Assembly (NCBI RefSeq): GCF_004010055.1
Contig: NZ_RQVT01000005.1
Coordinates: 41,283 to 105,282, forward strand
Origin: Psychroflexus aestuariivivens
Lineage (GTDB): Bacteria; Bacteroidota; Bacteroidia; Flavobacteriales; Flavobacteriaceae
Direction: 5' to 3'
Length of the DNA stretch: 64,000 nucleotides
The notes below the pieces were generated by a model. That model did not search any database. It saw only the letters and a program-made list of their open reading frames with translations, and was not told the DNA's origin. The position numbers were made by a program, and so were the translations under genes. Shown in pieces: positions 43,666-52,474 of the stretch; positions within the stretch are counted from its first letter, which is position 1; each line of letters opens with the position of its first letter.

Positions 43666-44295
43666 TTAATCAAATTTATACTTCTGATCCATAGCATAAC
43701 GCAGCAATTCACCCTTACCAGATAATCGTAGTTTATTTGTCATATTTCTACGATGTGTGTCGATTGTAGAAATGGCAGTTTGTCGAATATCTGCAATTTC
43801 AGCAGAAGTTTTTCCTGAGGCAATCAATTCTAAAATTTGTCTTTCAGATTTCGAAAGCATATTTTTTGGTTGTTCAGTTTCTTCAGAAAAAGCATAAGTT
43901 ATTCCATTAATGCTTTCATCATAGTATTTTTCGCCTCTAGAGATTGCGTAAATCGCTTGAATGAGTTTGTCCAAAGAAGATGTTTTTAGTATATAGCCAT
44001 CTGCATTTTCGGATTTCATTTTATTGATTGCATCAGCCTGATCGAACATAGAAAAAGCAATAACTTTTGTAGGTTCAAAATTAGTTTTTATTTCTTTAGT
44101 TAGCTGAATACCATCCATTTTCGGCATTTTCAAATCTATAATAGCCATATCAATAGTTTCCGTTTTCAAATGATCTAAAAACTGTTGACCATTATTGGCT
44201 GTAAAGGCTAACTGAATATCATCGGTTTCGTCCAATTTTAATTTTACACCATCGATTAAGGCTTGGTGGTCGTCTGCAATAGCAATTTTTATCAT
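43666..44295 (-). CDS. NarL/FixJ-type response regulator
   Basis: 209 residues. Receiver domain at 1-120 with acidic pocket IADDH and phospho-acceptor Asp54 in AIIDLKMPKMDG. The LuxR-type HTH is at about 145-205 (LSKSERQILELIASGKTSAEIADI, STIDTHRRNMTNKL). The start overlaps the histidine-kinase stop by four bases (ATGA), so the two form a coupled pair. Targets are unknown. Confidence 0.94.
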   Translation of the reverse strand: MIKIAIADDHQALIDGVKLKLDETDDIQLAFTANNGQQFLDHLKTETIDMAIIDLKMPKMDGIQLTKEIKTNFEPTKVIAFSMFDQADAINKMKSENADGYILKTSSLDKLIQAIYAISRGEKYYDESINGITYAFSEETEQPKNMLSKSERQILELIASGKTSAEIADIRQTAISTIDTHRRNMTNKLRLSGKGELLRYAMDQKYKFD

Positions 44296-46154
44296 GATAA
44301 AGGAATATCAATTAATATAGTAGTTCCACGTCCTATTTTGGAGTCTATTTGTATTTTTCCGTTCAAGTATTCTATGCGTTGAGAAACATTTTTCAAACCG
44401 ATAGAATCCTGATGATTTGAGTTGTTTTCATCGAAACCAACTCCATTGTCCTCAATAATCACACTTAATTGATTATTTTCGAGACTGGTTAAAGAAATGC
44501 TGGCTTCGGTGGCTTTGGCGTGTTTTATAATATTTGTCATCAACTCTTGAATAATTCTAAACACGTTCAACTCTATATTATTACTAAGTTTTTCTTGGAT
44601 ATGCATATTCAATTCAACTTCAACTTTACTAAAATCACTAATGTTCTTGGCTAAAGTTTTCAAAGCAGGCTCAAGTCCATTTTTAGCCAAAACTCCACTA
44701 TGTTTCAAGTGCGCCAATCCACGGATCTCATGGTAGGTTTCTTCTAGTAGTTGGTGTGTTTTATCAAATAAAGTTGCCACTTCTTCTTTTTCAGAAAATT
44801 TACTTTTAATGTGTTCAAAAAAAGAATTTATTGCTGTAAAGTTAGCGCCGATATTATCATGTAAGTCGCTTGCTATTCTGGCTCGCTCTTTTTCTTGACC
44901 TTCTATAATAGCATCAATAGCTTTGAGTTCTTGTTCTTTAAGTGATTTTTCAATTTTCTTAATCGAAATCACTTTATCTTTTTCTGCTAATGCGCGTTTC
45001 TTTTTGCTGTTTTGATATAAAGAAATTGATAAAATAATAATGAAAAACAAAGCGCCAATTGTGGCATAAATTAGGTTTTGCTTCCTGTCATTTTCTTGTT
45101 TCAAAAGCAAATTTTCTTTGTCTTTTTTTTCTGCCTGAAAACGGGTTAAACTGATGTTTTGTTTTTGCAAATTCAAGCTATCACGATATTGGAGTGACAG
45201 GTTGAGATATTTGTAAGCTGAATCTATTTCAGATATACTTTTATAATCTTCAGAGAGATTTTTATAAATGTAGGCTGTAAGGTCGAAGTCGTAATTCAGA
45301 TTTCGGTTTTCATTAGCTTTCTTTGCCCAAAATATGGCAGTTTCATAATCTTTAGTATATCTCGCCAAATCCGAAAGATTATAATATCCCAAAGCCACCT
45401 TGTGTGGCAAATCTAAAGCTTGATTGATTTTAATGGCTTTATTATAATAATGGGCAGCAGAATCTTTATCAGTTTCGATATCTGTATAATACATACCGTG
45501 AAATGTATGAATCACGCCTAATGTAAATGGATTTGGGTCTTGTTCTTGGTAATTATATGCATTCTGAATATGATCTAAAAATGAGCTTGAAGATTCCTTA
45601 TTTAAACTTTCAAAAGCCATTTCTATTTCTGCATTTGCCAACTGATTGGGATCGCCAATATCTTTTGCTAAAGTGAAAAATTCCGCTAAATAATCGGTGT
45701 CTTCAGCATAAATATCGGGATTGCCAACCGTGTAGAACAAATCGTGATTAATGCTGTTATACCTCAGCATATCACCAATTTTCTTATAATAATTTTGGGC
45801 TTTTTTGAAATTTCTTGAAGCTTGCTCGGCATTACTATTGATATCGAAGGCGTCTCCTAAATAATGAAAATAATAGGCTTTCAGACGATCGTCTAACTTT
45901 GTTGTGTCTATTTCGAATAAAGTTTCAAAAGATTTTTGAAGTTGCTTATGACGATTGAAATAATCAGCTCTTGCAATTGCTGCTATATTTCCTTTATATT
46001 TTTCAGTTTCAAAAAGTAAAATTTGAAGCGAGTCATATTTGTGGTATTTGAACAAACGGTCTAACTCTTCATTTTGAGCGAAAGAAAAATTAGAAAAGAA
46101 ACTAAATAAGACGACTAATGCAAAGGAATAATTTTTCGTAAATATCGATTGCAT
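44292..46154 (-). CDS. Two-component sensor histidine kinase with periplasmic TPR repeats
   Basis: 620 residues. Signal peptide (SFALVVLFSFFSNFSFAQ), then about 320 residues of TPR-type helical repeats (AEQASRNFKKAQNYYKKIG, AAHYYNKAIKINQALDLPHKVALGYYNL split here), one membrane helix (about 353-373, IYATIGALFFIIILSISLY), a coiled coil, and a HisKA_3/HATPase_c core. The phospho-acceptor His is in ASDLHDNIGANF; ATP-binding boxes are ELMTNIIKHAKA, IIEDNGVGFDEN and GLKNVSQRIEYLNG. Bacteroidota have many such TPR kinases; the signal is unknown. It overlaps its response regulator. Confidence 0.92.
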   Translation of the reverse strand: MQSIFTKNYSFALVVLFSFFSNFSFAQNEELDRLFKYHKYDSLQILLFETEKYKGNIAAIARADYFNRHKQLQKSFETLFEIDTTKLDDRLKAYYFHYLGDAFDINSNAEQASRNFKKAQNYYKKIGDMLRYNSINHDLFYTVGNPDIYAEDTDYLAEFFTLAKDIGDPNQLANAEIEMAFESLNKESSSSFLDHIQNAYNYQEQDPNPFTLGVIHTFHGMYYTDIETDKDSAAHYYNKAIKINQALDLPHKVALGYYNLSDLARYTKDYETAIFWAKKANENRNLNYDFDLTAYIYKNLSEDYKSISEIDSAYKYLNLSLQYRDSLNLQKQNISLTRFQAEKKDKENLLLKQENDRKQNLIYATIGALFFIIILSISLYQNSKKKRALAEKDKVISIKKIEKSLKEQELKAIDAIIEGQEKERARIASDLHDNIGANFTAINSFFEHIKSKFSEKEEVATLFDKTHQLLEETYHEIRGLAHLKHSGVLAKNGLEPALKTLAKNISDFSKVEVELNMHIQEKLSNNIELNVFRIIQELMTNIIKHAKATEASISLTSLENNQLSVIIEDNGVGFDENNSNHQDSIGLKNVSQRIEYLNGKIQIDSKIGRGTTILIDIPLS

Positions 46155-46239
46155 AACAAGTGATTAGTGAACCTCTAAAGTAAAAATTTATAAACGAACT
46201 GAGATTTAAAAATGAAATTATTTTAAGAATTAATAACTT

Positions 46240-46428
46240 TTATTCTTTCCAAAAAAACTTCAGCAAAAATAAAATACCCACAAAAACCAAAAACCCAACC
46301 AAGACAAAAATAGAATTCTTATAATATTTTTTATGCAAACGCTTGTCTTTAAAGTAAGTAAAGACAACAATACTAATGAAAGTTACAGCAAAAATAATTG
46401 CGAATGTAATTTGACCTGAAGTGAGCAT
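46240..46428 (-). CDS. Small two-helix membrane protein of unknown function
   Basis: 62 residues with two transmembrane helices, about 6-26 (ITFAIIFAVTFISIVVFTYF) and 40-60 (IFVLVGFLVFVGILFLLKFF), joined by a basic loop (KDKRLHKKYYKN). No family is known to me. A good promoter with TATTTTTG at 46452-46445 and sensible codon use support a real gene. It lies 85 bases ahead of the kinase gene on the same strand. Confidence 0.65.
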   Translation of the reverse strand: MLTSGQITFAIIFAVTFISIVVFTYFKDKRLHKKYYKNSIFVLVGFLVFVGILFLLKFFWKE

Positions 46429-46444
46429 AAAAACGTATTTTAGG

Positions 46445-46452
46445 CAAAAATA
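46445..46452 (-). promoter_or_regulatory. -7 box TATTTTTG for the small membrane protein
   Basis: A full consensus match on the minus strand, 16 bases ahead of the ATG at 46428 and only 12 bases from the divergent ATG at 46465. Confidence 0.5.
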
Positions 46453-46464
46453 AAGCTTAATTTC

Positions 46465-46851
46465 ATGAAAAAATCAATAAACAGTGTAAAAAAATTCCAT
46501 GAAGCCTTCGGACTGGATGTCTCTGAATCTAAACTTGCCAATTTGGGTTTAGCTAAAAACTTATTACGCTACAAACTCATGCGAGAAGAAAACGAAGAAT
46601 ATCTTGAAGCTGCCAACAACAATGACATGACAGAAGTTGCTGATGCGTTGGGCGACATGCTTTATATTTTGTGTGGGACAATTATTTCTCACGGCATGCA
46701 ACACAAAATTGAAGAAGTTTTTAATGAAATCCACCGTAGTAATATGAGTAAATTAGGCAACGATGGTCAACCTATTTATCGCGAGGATGGAAAAGTTCTA
46801 AAAGGTCCGAAATACTTTAAGCCTGACTTAGAAAAAATTCTAAATAGTTAA
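46465..46851 (+). CDS. MazG-like/PRA-PH family nucleotide pyrophosphohydrolase
   Basis: 128 residues, all helical. The metal-binding pattern of the superfamily is present: EENEEYLEA in one helix and EVADALGDMLYILCG in the next (ExxE with ExxD). These enzymes cleave NTPs or dNTPs to monophosphates. The C-terminal tail (DGQPIYREDGKVLKGPKYFKPDL) is common to phage- and bacterium-encoded members. It shares a TTAA with the stop of the convergent deoxynucleoside kinase, another nucleotide-pool enzyme. Confidence 0.85.
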   Translation: MKKSINSVKKFHEAFGLDVSESKLANLGLAKNLLRYKLMREENEEYLEAANNNDMTEVADALGDMLYILCGTIISHGMQHKIEEVFNEIHRSNMSKLGNDGQPIYREDGKVLKGPKYFKPDLEKILNS

Positions 46852-47462
46852 AACAATCCGTGAATCTCACCGTCTATTTTATTGATAATATGGCCTAAAT
46901 CTTCTGGTTTGGTCACAAAATCAAGTTCATCAACATCAATAATTAGCAATTTACCTTTATCGTATGTTTGGATCCAAGCTTCGTAGCGTTCATTCAATTT
47001 ATTGAGATAATCAATAGAAATGGAATTTTCGTATTCACGACCACGCTTCTGTATTTGTTTAACCAAATTTGGTACGCTACTTCTTAAATAAATTAGCAAG
47101 TCAGGAGCTTCTGTTACAGATTCCATTAAATTGAAGAGCGAACTATAATTTTCATAATCACGATTGCTCATCAAACGCATGGCGTGAAGATTTGGCGCAA
47201 AAATAAATGCATCTTCATAAATCGTTCTGTCTTGAATAATATCGGTTCCACTTTCGCGGATGTCTAAAATTTGTCTGAAACGGCTGTTTAAAAAATAAAT
47301 TTGTAAGCTGAAAGACCAACGTTTCATATCTACATAAAAATCTTCGAGATATGGATTTTCTAAAACATCTTCAAACTCAGCTTTCCATTTGTAATGTTTA
47401 GAAATCAATTTAGTAAGTGTCGTTTTGCCGGAGCCAATATTTCCTGCTATCGCAACATGCAT
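46848..47462 (-). CDS. Deoxynucleoside kinase
   Basis: 204 residues. P-loop GNIGSGKTTLTKL at 7-19, the substrate-site block DRTIYEDAFIFA with the DR(T/S) motif, and the arginine-rich lid QKRGREYENSI. It phosphorylates deoxynucleosides (dAK/dGK/dCK group) in salvage; specificity cannot be read from the sequence. It starts 4 bases after the following propeller-like gene ends, so it is the last gene of a minus-strand unit. Confidence 0.9.
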   Translation of the reverse strand: MHVAIAGNIGSGKTTLTKLISKHYKWKAEFEDVLENPYLEDFYVDMKRWSFSLQIYFLNSRFRQILDIRESGTDIIQDRTIYEDAFIFAPNLHAMRLMSNRDYENYSSLFNLMESVTEAPDLLIYLRSSVPNLVKQIQKRGREYENSISIDYLNKLNERYEAWIQTYDKGKLLIIDVDELDFVTKPEDLGHIINKIDGEIHGLF

Positions 47463-47466
47463 AATA

Positions 47467-48252
47467 TTAGTTATTTACCTTCGTTATTTTGTAATTATGA
47501 AGCGTTTTGCCGTCGTAAATATATAAGTTTTGCCCGTTGAAATGCAATTGTTCAGCGTTAATTTTTGGCTTTTTTAAATCATATATTTTTGAGGTCTCTG
47601 ATTTTAAAATATGAAATCCTATTTTAGTTTCAAACCATAAATCTGATTTGAAATTATCAAATCTAATTAGATTTTCAATGTCTATTCTGTTTACTAAACT
47701 GCCATAAATATTGAATTTCTGTAAACCAGATTCATCTTGCAACCAACAAAAATTATAATTGCATTTTTGACTTTTAATAGTCTTGTTTAATGGCAATGAT
47801 TTATTACGAATTCGATTATTTTCATAATCATAAAGTTCCAGTTCTTGGTTATCAACATTGAAAAGCCAAATTGAATTGTCCTTACCCAAATTCACATATT
47901 CTACGTTTTTGTACGGGTAAATAGTATTAAAATTAATGCGTTCGATTTCATTCAAACGATTGTCCAAAAAAACAACCGTATTCGCATCTTGATAAAAAAG
48001 TAAAATCTTAAGCGGATTCAGAAGATCTACGCTACTCAAATCGCCCAGTTGAAGATCTTGAAATTCAAAATTGTTGTTTTTTTCAGACTTATAAAAAACG
48101 TTGTTTTTAGAAAAATAAACCTGATTATAGACATCCACTCCCCAAAAATGATCTGCTTTCAAAGGTGTGGTTTCGACTATTTCCAAATCAAAATCTTGGG
48201 CTAAAACGCCTAAACTAAACAGACAGCAAATCAGTTGAAAACATAAACGCAT
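47467..48252 (-). CDS. Exported protein of unknown function, repeated beta strands
   Basis: 261 residues from the ATG at 48252; a TTG at 48261 would overlap the upstream stop by 4 bases and is also possible. Signal peptide MRLCFQLICCLFSLGVLAQ. The rest consists of repeated short beta units with aromatic residues (VYFSKNNVFYKSEKNN, VVFLDNRLNEIERIN, SIWLFNVDNQELELYDYENN), like a small beta-propeller. No catalytic motif was seen. It lies between the DUF6122 gene and the kinase in a tight minus-strand group. Confidence 0.7.
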   Translation of the reverse strand: MRLCFQLICCLFSLGVLAQDFDLEIVETTPLKADHFWGVDVYNQVYFSKNNVFYKSEKNNNFEFQDLQLGDLSSVDLLNPLKILLFYQDANTVVFLDNRLNEIERINFNTIYPYKNVEYVNLGKDNSIWLFNVDNQELELYDYENNRIRNKSLPLNKTIKSQKCNYNFCWLQDESGLQKFNIYGSLVNRIDIENLIRFDNFKSDLWFETKIGFHILKSETSKIYDLKKPKINAEQLHFNGQNLYIYDGKTLHNYKITKVNN

Positions 48253-48257
48253 GGAAT

Positions 48258-48620
48258 TCAAATTTTAGTGAAAGTTAGCAATTTATTCGAAAAACTTTCA
48301 AAGTTCAGCCATAAACAATCGATGCCGTCTGTAATCATATGAAAGATTAGACCGATTGCGATCAATCTGATGGTTTTATGTTGAACAAAAATTAAAATTC
48401 CGAAATATATCAAAATCGCAATTTCGGAATGAAAAGTATGAAAACCTATGCTACAACGCTTAGGATCAAAAATGGGTTCTGCCCAAAGATGATCGATATC
48501 AACAAGCATTGTCGCTAGTAAAACAAAGTAATTTCGCCATAGGTTTTGACGATCGTAAAACCAAGCAATAAGCAGGATAACTAAAAAATGATTGCCATAA
48601 TGCAGAACAACTTGCCACAT
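48258..48620 (-). CDS. DUF6122-like membrane protein
   Basis: 120 residues from the ATG at 48620 (MWQVVLHYGNHFLVILLIAWF), preferred to a TTG at 48629. It has about four membrane helices and conserved polar residues within or beside them: LHYGNH, LVDIDHLWAEPIFDP, GFHTFHSE and FHMITDGIDCLW. The His/Asp pattern recalls the YdjM-type membrane-bound hydrolase-like families, and I think of it as DUF6122 from Flavobacteriaceae. Activity is unknown. Confidence 0.7.
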   Translation of the reverse strand: MWQVVLHYGNHFLVILLIAWFYDRQNLWRNYFVLLATMLVDIDHLWAEPIFDPKRCSIGFHTFHSEIAILIYFGILIFVQHKTIRLIAIGLIFHMITDGIDCLWLNFESFSNKLLTFTKI

Positions 48621-48711
48621 ATTTTTCAAAATAAATGCGAAGTTCAGTTAAACCACTCTTAAACACAAGTCTTTTTCAACTAAAAACGCCGCCTATAAAA
48701 ACCGAAAAACT

Positions 48712-48719
48712 TATTTTTG
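48712..48719 (+). promoter_or_regulatory. -7 box TATTTTTG for rpe-ypdA
   Basis: A full consensus match 15 bases ahead of the ATG at 48735. It overlaps the alternative TTG start at 48717, ruling that out. Confidence 0.55.
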
Positions 48720-48734
48720 CAAAAAACAAAAACA

Positions 48735-49397
48735 ATGAGTGATAAAAAAATCGCCCCTTCCCTACTCGCTGCAGATTTCGCCAATCTTCAATCTGACATA
48801 GAAATGGTAAATGAAAGTCAAGCCGATTGGTTTCATATTGATATTATGGATGGCGTGTTTGTCCCAAATATTTCTTACGGAATGCCGGTTTTGAAAGCCA
48901 TCACAAAACATACAAAGAAATTTGTAGATGTCCACCTCATGATCGTCGATCCAGATCGATATATTCAAACTTTTGCAGATTTGGGTTCCAACATGCTTAC
49001 CGTACATTATGAAGCTTGTACACATTTGCACAGAAGCTTGCAATCTATCAAAAATGCAGGCATGAAAGCTGGTGTGGCATTGAATCCACATACGAATGTG
49101 AATTTACTAAAAGATGTGATTCAAGATATTGACATGGTTTGTTTGATGAGTGTGAATCCAGGATTTGGCGGTCAACATTTCATTGAAAACACTTACGACA
49201 AAATCACTGAATTGAAAGCATTAATCGATGCTAAACAAACTTCAACGCTTATAGAAGTTGATGGTGGCGTTACCGATAAAAACGCTGAAAAATTAGTAAA
49301 AACCGGAGCTGATGTTTTGGTTGCTGGCAGTTTTGTTTTCAAATCTGAAAATCCCAAAAACACAATTTCTGAATTGAAAAACTCAATAAATAGATAA
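48735..49397 (+). CDS. rpe: Ribulose-phosphate 3-epimerase
   Basis: 220 residues from the ATG at 48735. TIM barrel with the catalytic and metal residues of the family: IAPSLLAADFANL, WFHIDIMDGVFVPNISYG, FVDVHLMI, MSVNPGFGGQHFI and LIEVDGGVTDKNA. It interconverts ribulose 5-phosphate and xylulose 5-phosphate in the pentose phosphate pathway. ypdA begins 3 bases after its stop, so the two share a transcript. Confidence 0.97.
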   Translation: MSDKKIAPSLLAADFANLQSDIEMVNESQADWFHIDIMDGVFVPNISYGMPVLKAITKHTKKFVDVHLMIVDPDRYIQTFADLGSNMLTVHYEACTHLHRSLQSIKNAGMKAGVALNPHTNVNLLKDVIQDIDMVCLMSVNPGFGGQHFIENTYDKITELKALIDAKQTSTLIEVDGGVTDKNAEKLVKTGADVLVAGSFVFKSENPKNTISELKNSINR

Positions 49398-49400
49398 TTT

Positions 49401-50360
49401 ATGACCTACGACGTGCTGATAGTTGGCGGCGGACCCATAGGAATTGCTTGTGCCTTGGAAGCCAGAAAAAAAAATCTGTCTTACATTATAATTGAAAAAG
49501 GCGCATTGGTCAATTCATTATACAATTATCCTGAGAAAATGACGTTTTTCTCAACTTCTGAAAAACTAGAGTTGGACGGTATTCCTTTTGTGAGCAGCAA
49601 TCCAAAGCCAAGAAAACAAGAAGCTTTGGAATATTATCGTCGCATCGTAGAATCCAAACAAGTCCACATCAATCTATTTGAAAAGGTCGAAAAAATAGAT
49701 AAAGCAGAATCAATTTTTGAAATTAAAACTTCAAAAACAAATTATAAATCCAAAAATCTTGTTCTCGCTACAGGTTTTTACGACATTCCAAACTACCTGA
49801 ATATTCCAGGCGAAGATTTACCGAAAGTCACCCATTATTACGGTGACCCACATTATTATGCAACTCAGAAAGTCGTGGTCGTCGGTGCCAGCAATTCTTC
49901 GGTCGATGCTGCTTTAGAAATTTATAGAAAAGGCGGTAAAGTGACAATGATTGTCCGCGGAGGCGACATTGGATCGCGAGTAAAATATTGGGTACGACCA
50001 GACGTCAAAAACAGAATTGAAGAAGGAAGTATCAAAGCACATTTCAATGCTGAACTAACCAAAATTGACGAAGATTTTGTTGAATTTAAAGATGAAAACG
50101 GAAAAATTCAAAAATTGGAAAACGACTTTGTGTTGGCACTTACTGGTTACCGACCAAATTTTGAATTTTTAGAAAAACTCGGCATTCAACTTTCCAAAGA
50201 CGGTTTGAGCATTCCAGAATACAATCGACAAACTATGGAGACCAATGTGGAAGGCATTTATTTAGCTGGCGTTATTTGCGGCGGTATGGAAACACACAAA
50301 TGGTTTATTGAAAATTCTAGAATACACGCCAAGATGATTATGGAAGACATTAATTCTTAA
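49401..50360 (+). CDS. ypdA: YpdA family putative bacillithiol disulfide reductase
   Basis: 319 residues. FAD motif VLIVGGGPIGIACALEA at the start, the family-specific NSLYNYPEKMTFFSTSEKLE block, NADPH motif VVVVGASNSSVDAALEI and a final FAD segment (EGIYLAGVICGG). There is no CxxC redox pair, as in YpdA. In Firmicutes YpdA reduces bacillithiol disulfide with NADPH; some Bacteroidota make bacillithiol too. Its position next to rpe, an enzyme of the NADPH-forming pathway, is consistent. Confidence 0.9.
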   Translation: MTYDVLIVGGGPIGIACALEARKKNLSYIIIEKGALVNSLYNYPEKMTFFSTSEKLELDGIPFVSSNPKPRKQEALEYYRRIVESKQVHINLFEKVEKIDKAESIFEIKTSKTNYKSKNLVLATGFYDIPNYLNIPGEDLPKVTHYYGDPHYYATQKVVVVGASNSSVDAALEIYRKGGKVTMIVRGGDIGSRVKYWVRPDVKNRIEEGSIKAHFNAELTKIDEDFVEFKDENGKIQKLENDFVLALTGYRPNFEFLEKLGIQLSKDGLSIPEYNRQTMETNVEGIYLAGVICGGMETHKWFIENSRIHAKMIMEDINS

Positions 50361-50408
50361 ATAACATTTGTTCTTAAGTTTCAATTAACATTTTACTTAT
50401 TTTTAAGC

Positions 50409-51320
50409 ATGTTAAATCAAAAACTTAAAAAATCATTTGAACATCTGAATTCTTTTGTGCTTTCTGAAAAATTAAAAGAAAAGCTAGAGAAATTCATTGT
50501 TATCGCTGCTATAATAAGTTTTGCGGTGCATCTCGGCATTATTGGTCTGATAGATTTTAACCTGTTAGACATCGGTAAATACGATGGAAATTTAATCATC
50601 AGCCCGATTTCAGCAATTTATACACCATTTTCTATCATTTTGATATACGAGGTTTATCTGTTGGTATTTCACCTCCCGAAATCTATCACAATTTATATAG
50701 GAAAGCAATATGAAATCATTACGCTAATCTTAATTAGGAAGATCTTTTATGACTTATCCAACCTCGAATTTTCATCTAGTTGGTTTTCTATAGAAAGTGA
50801 TATTCAATTTACTTTAGATCTTGTTGCGACTATTGCTTTGTTCTTTTTAATATTTCTATTCTACAAGTTAAATTCAAAAAATAAAATTGAAAAGCAGAAA
50901 ATAAATAAGAAGACAAAATCGCATATTAAGGTTAAAAATGTTTTCGCAACGATACTGGTTCCTGTTATTGTTTTACTTGCGCTTTTCTCTTTTGGCAACT
51001 GGTTTTACGAGACCATTAGCAACTCAAATTATTCGTCTACCTCCATCAAAACAGTAAATACTATTTTTTTCGATGATTTTTTCACGGTTTTGATACTTAT
51101 AGATGTACTTTTGCTGTTGTTTTCATTTCTTCAAACTGAAGAATTTAGCCGTGTAATACGAAATTCAGGTTTTGTTATTTCAACAATTCTTATCAAACTT
51201 TCATTTTCTGCTGATAACATCATCAACACGATTTTAATCGTTGTCGCAGTCAGTTTTGGTGTTTTGATTCTTTTTATTTACAATCAATATTTCAAATTGA
51301 ATCAAAAACTAAATTATTAA
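50409..51320 (+). CDS. Polytopic membrane protein of unknown function
   Basis: 303 residues with about seven hydrophobic helices: roughly 28-50 (VIAAIISFAVHLGIIGLID), 62-88, 100-115, 132-152, 175-196, 215-240 and 270-292. Between helices 2 and 4 lies a conserved-looking stretch (LIRKIFYDLSNLEFSSSWFS), and a basic loop (about 152-170) sits between helices 4 and 5. I do not recognise a family. It lies in the same direction between ypdA and a second flavoprotein, 48 and 50 bases away. Confidence 0.65.
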   Translation: MLNQKLKKSFEHLNSFVLSEKLKEKLEKFIVIAAIISFAVHLGIIGLIDFNLLDIGKYDGNLIISPISAIYTPFSIILIYEVYLLVFHLPKSITIYIGKQYEIITLILIRKIFYDLSNLEFSSSWFSIESDIQFTLDLVATIALFFLIFLFYKLNSKNKIEKQKINKKTKSHIKVKNVFATILVPVIVLLALFSFGNWFYETISNSNYSSTSIKTVNTIFFDDFFTVLILIDVLLLLFSFLQTEEFSRVIRNSGFVISTILIKLSFSADNIINTILIVVAVSFGVLILFIYNQYFKLNQKLNY

Positions 51321-51370
51321 GCGTTTGAAAATTATATATTTAAACTGTAATTTCAACAAAAAAGTAAAAA

Positions 51371-52435
51371 ATGTACGATTTCATAATTATTGGTGCAGCA
51401 CAAGCCGGGTTATCCATGGCTTATCAACTGGATCAACTTGGAAAGAAATATTTGGTTTTGGACAAAGAGAATGAAGTTGGTGCTTCTTGGCTAAATCGCT
51501 GGGATTCTTTAACATTATTCACACCTTCAGAATTCAACAATATGGAAGGTCTGAAATTTCCAAAACCCAAAGGTCACTACCCTGACAAATACGAAGTCGC
51601 TGAATATTTTAAAGCCTACGTCAAAAAATTCGATATTCCAATTGAATTCAACACTTTAGTGACAAAAATTGAAGATAAAACTGATTATTTCATTGTTGAG
51701 CATGAAGGCGGTTTTTATGAAACCGAAAATGTAATTGTCGCTACTGGTCCATTTCACATTCCGTATACACCACCATTTGCAGATAAAATTGATAAAAGTA
51801 TTTTTCAAATACATAGTAATTTTTATCAGAATCCGTCACAACTGCAAGTTGGCACAGCTATGGTGGTTGGTGGTGGCGACTCTGGTTATCAAATTTTGGA
51901 TGAAGTTTCTGATACCGACCGAAAAGTATATTTTTCTGGAGATACCAGTGTAAAAACTCTGCCTCAAGAATTTCTAGGAAAAACCCTGTGGTGGTGGTTT
52001 ACTAAAACTGGTTATTTGAATTTCAGTAAAGATTCTTGGATTGGCAAACAAATCAATAGCGCCAAGCAACCCGTCATTGGTGTAGATGTGAAAGGTATTT
52101 TAAAGAAAAAAAACGTTCATCCTGTCGGGAAAAGTTTAGACGCCAAAGCTGAAATGATAAAAACTGAAGCTGCTGAATTAAACGATGTTAAAAATATTAT
52201 TTGGGCAACTGGCTACCGACCAAAATTCGATTGGATTGAAGGTTTGGAACTTGACAAAGATGGTTATCCTGTACATGAACGCGGGGTGAGCAATATCGAC
52301 GGATTGTACTTTATTGGTTTACCATGGTTACACACCAGAGCTTCAGCAACTTTGGGTGGCATCAAAAAAGACGCCAATCATCTAGGGAAATACATCGCTA
52401 AGAAAAGTAAGAAAAAAGAAAAATCTATAGCATAA
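51371..52435 (+). CDS. Flavin-dependent monooxygenase-like oxidoreductase
   Basis: 354 residues. FAD-binding N-terminus FIIIGAAQAGLSMAYQL (middle Gly of GxGxxG is Ala), then NRWDSLTLFTPSEFN, FHIPYTPPF near the usual FMO motif, the second nucleotide motif VVGGGDSGYQIL and the terminal FIGLPWLHTRASATLGG. This is the pattern of FMO/CzcO-like proteins that oxidise small substrates with NADPH. The substrate is unknown. The next gene is an exported thioredoxin. Confidence 0.88.
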   Translation: MYDFIIIGAAQAGLSMAYQLDQLGKKYLVLDKENEVGASWLNRWDSLTLFTPSEFNNMEGLKFPKPKGHYPDKYEVAEYFKAYVKKFDIPIEFNTLVTKIEDKTDYFIVEHEGGFYETENVIVATGPFHIPYTPPFADKIDKSIFQIHSNFYQNPSQLQVGTAMVVGGGDSGYQILDEVSDTDRKVYFSGDTSVKTLPQEFLGKTLWWWFTKTGYLNFSKDSWIGKQINSAKQPVIGVDVKGILKKKNVHPVGKSLDAKAEMIKTEAAELNDVKNIIWATGYRPKFDWIEGLELDKDGYPVHERGVSNIDGLYFIGLPWLHTRASATLGGIKKDANHLGKYIAKKSKKKEKSIA

Positions 52436-52474
52436 TAAAATTTTAATGTAAGTTTCATCCGAAAAATCATTCAA

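Noticed and set aside
43647..43712. Longer N-terminus of the hydroxyacid dehydrogenase (22 more residues)
   Set aside because: It would overlap the response-regulator gene by 47 bases and has no resemblance to the family; the ATG at 43646 starts directly at the conserved SILIVSQ.
48717..48734. TTG start of rpe
   Set aside because: It lies within the TATTTTTG promoter box; the ATG at 48735 begins the conserved N-terminus.
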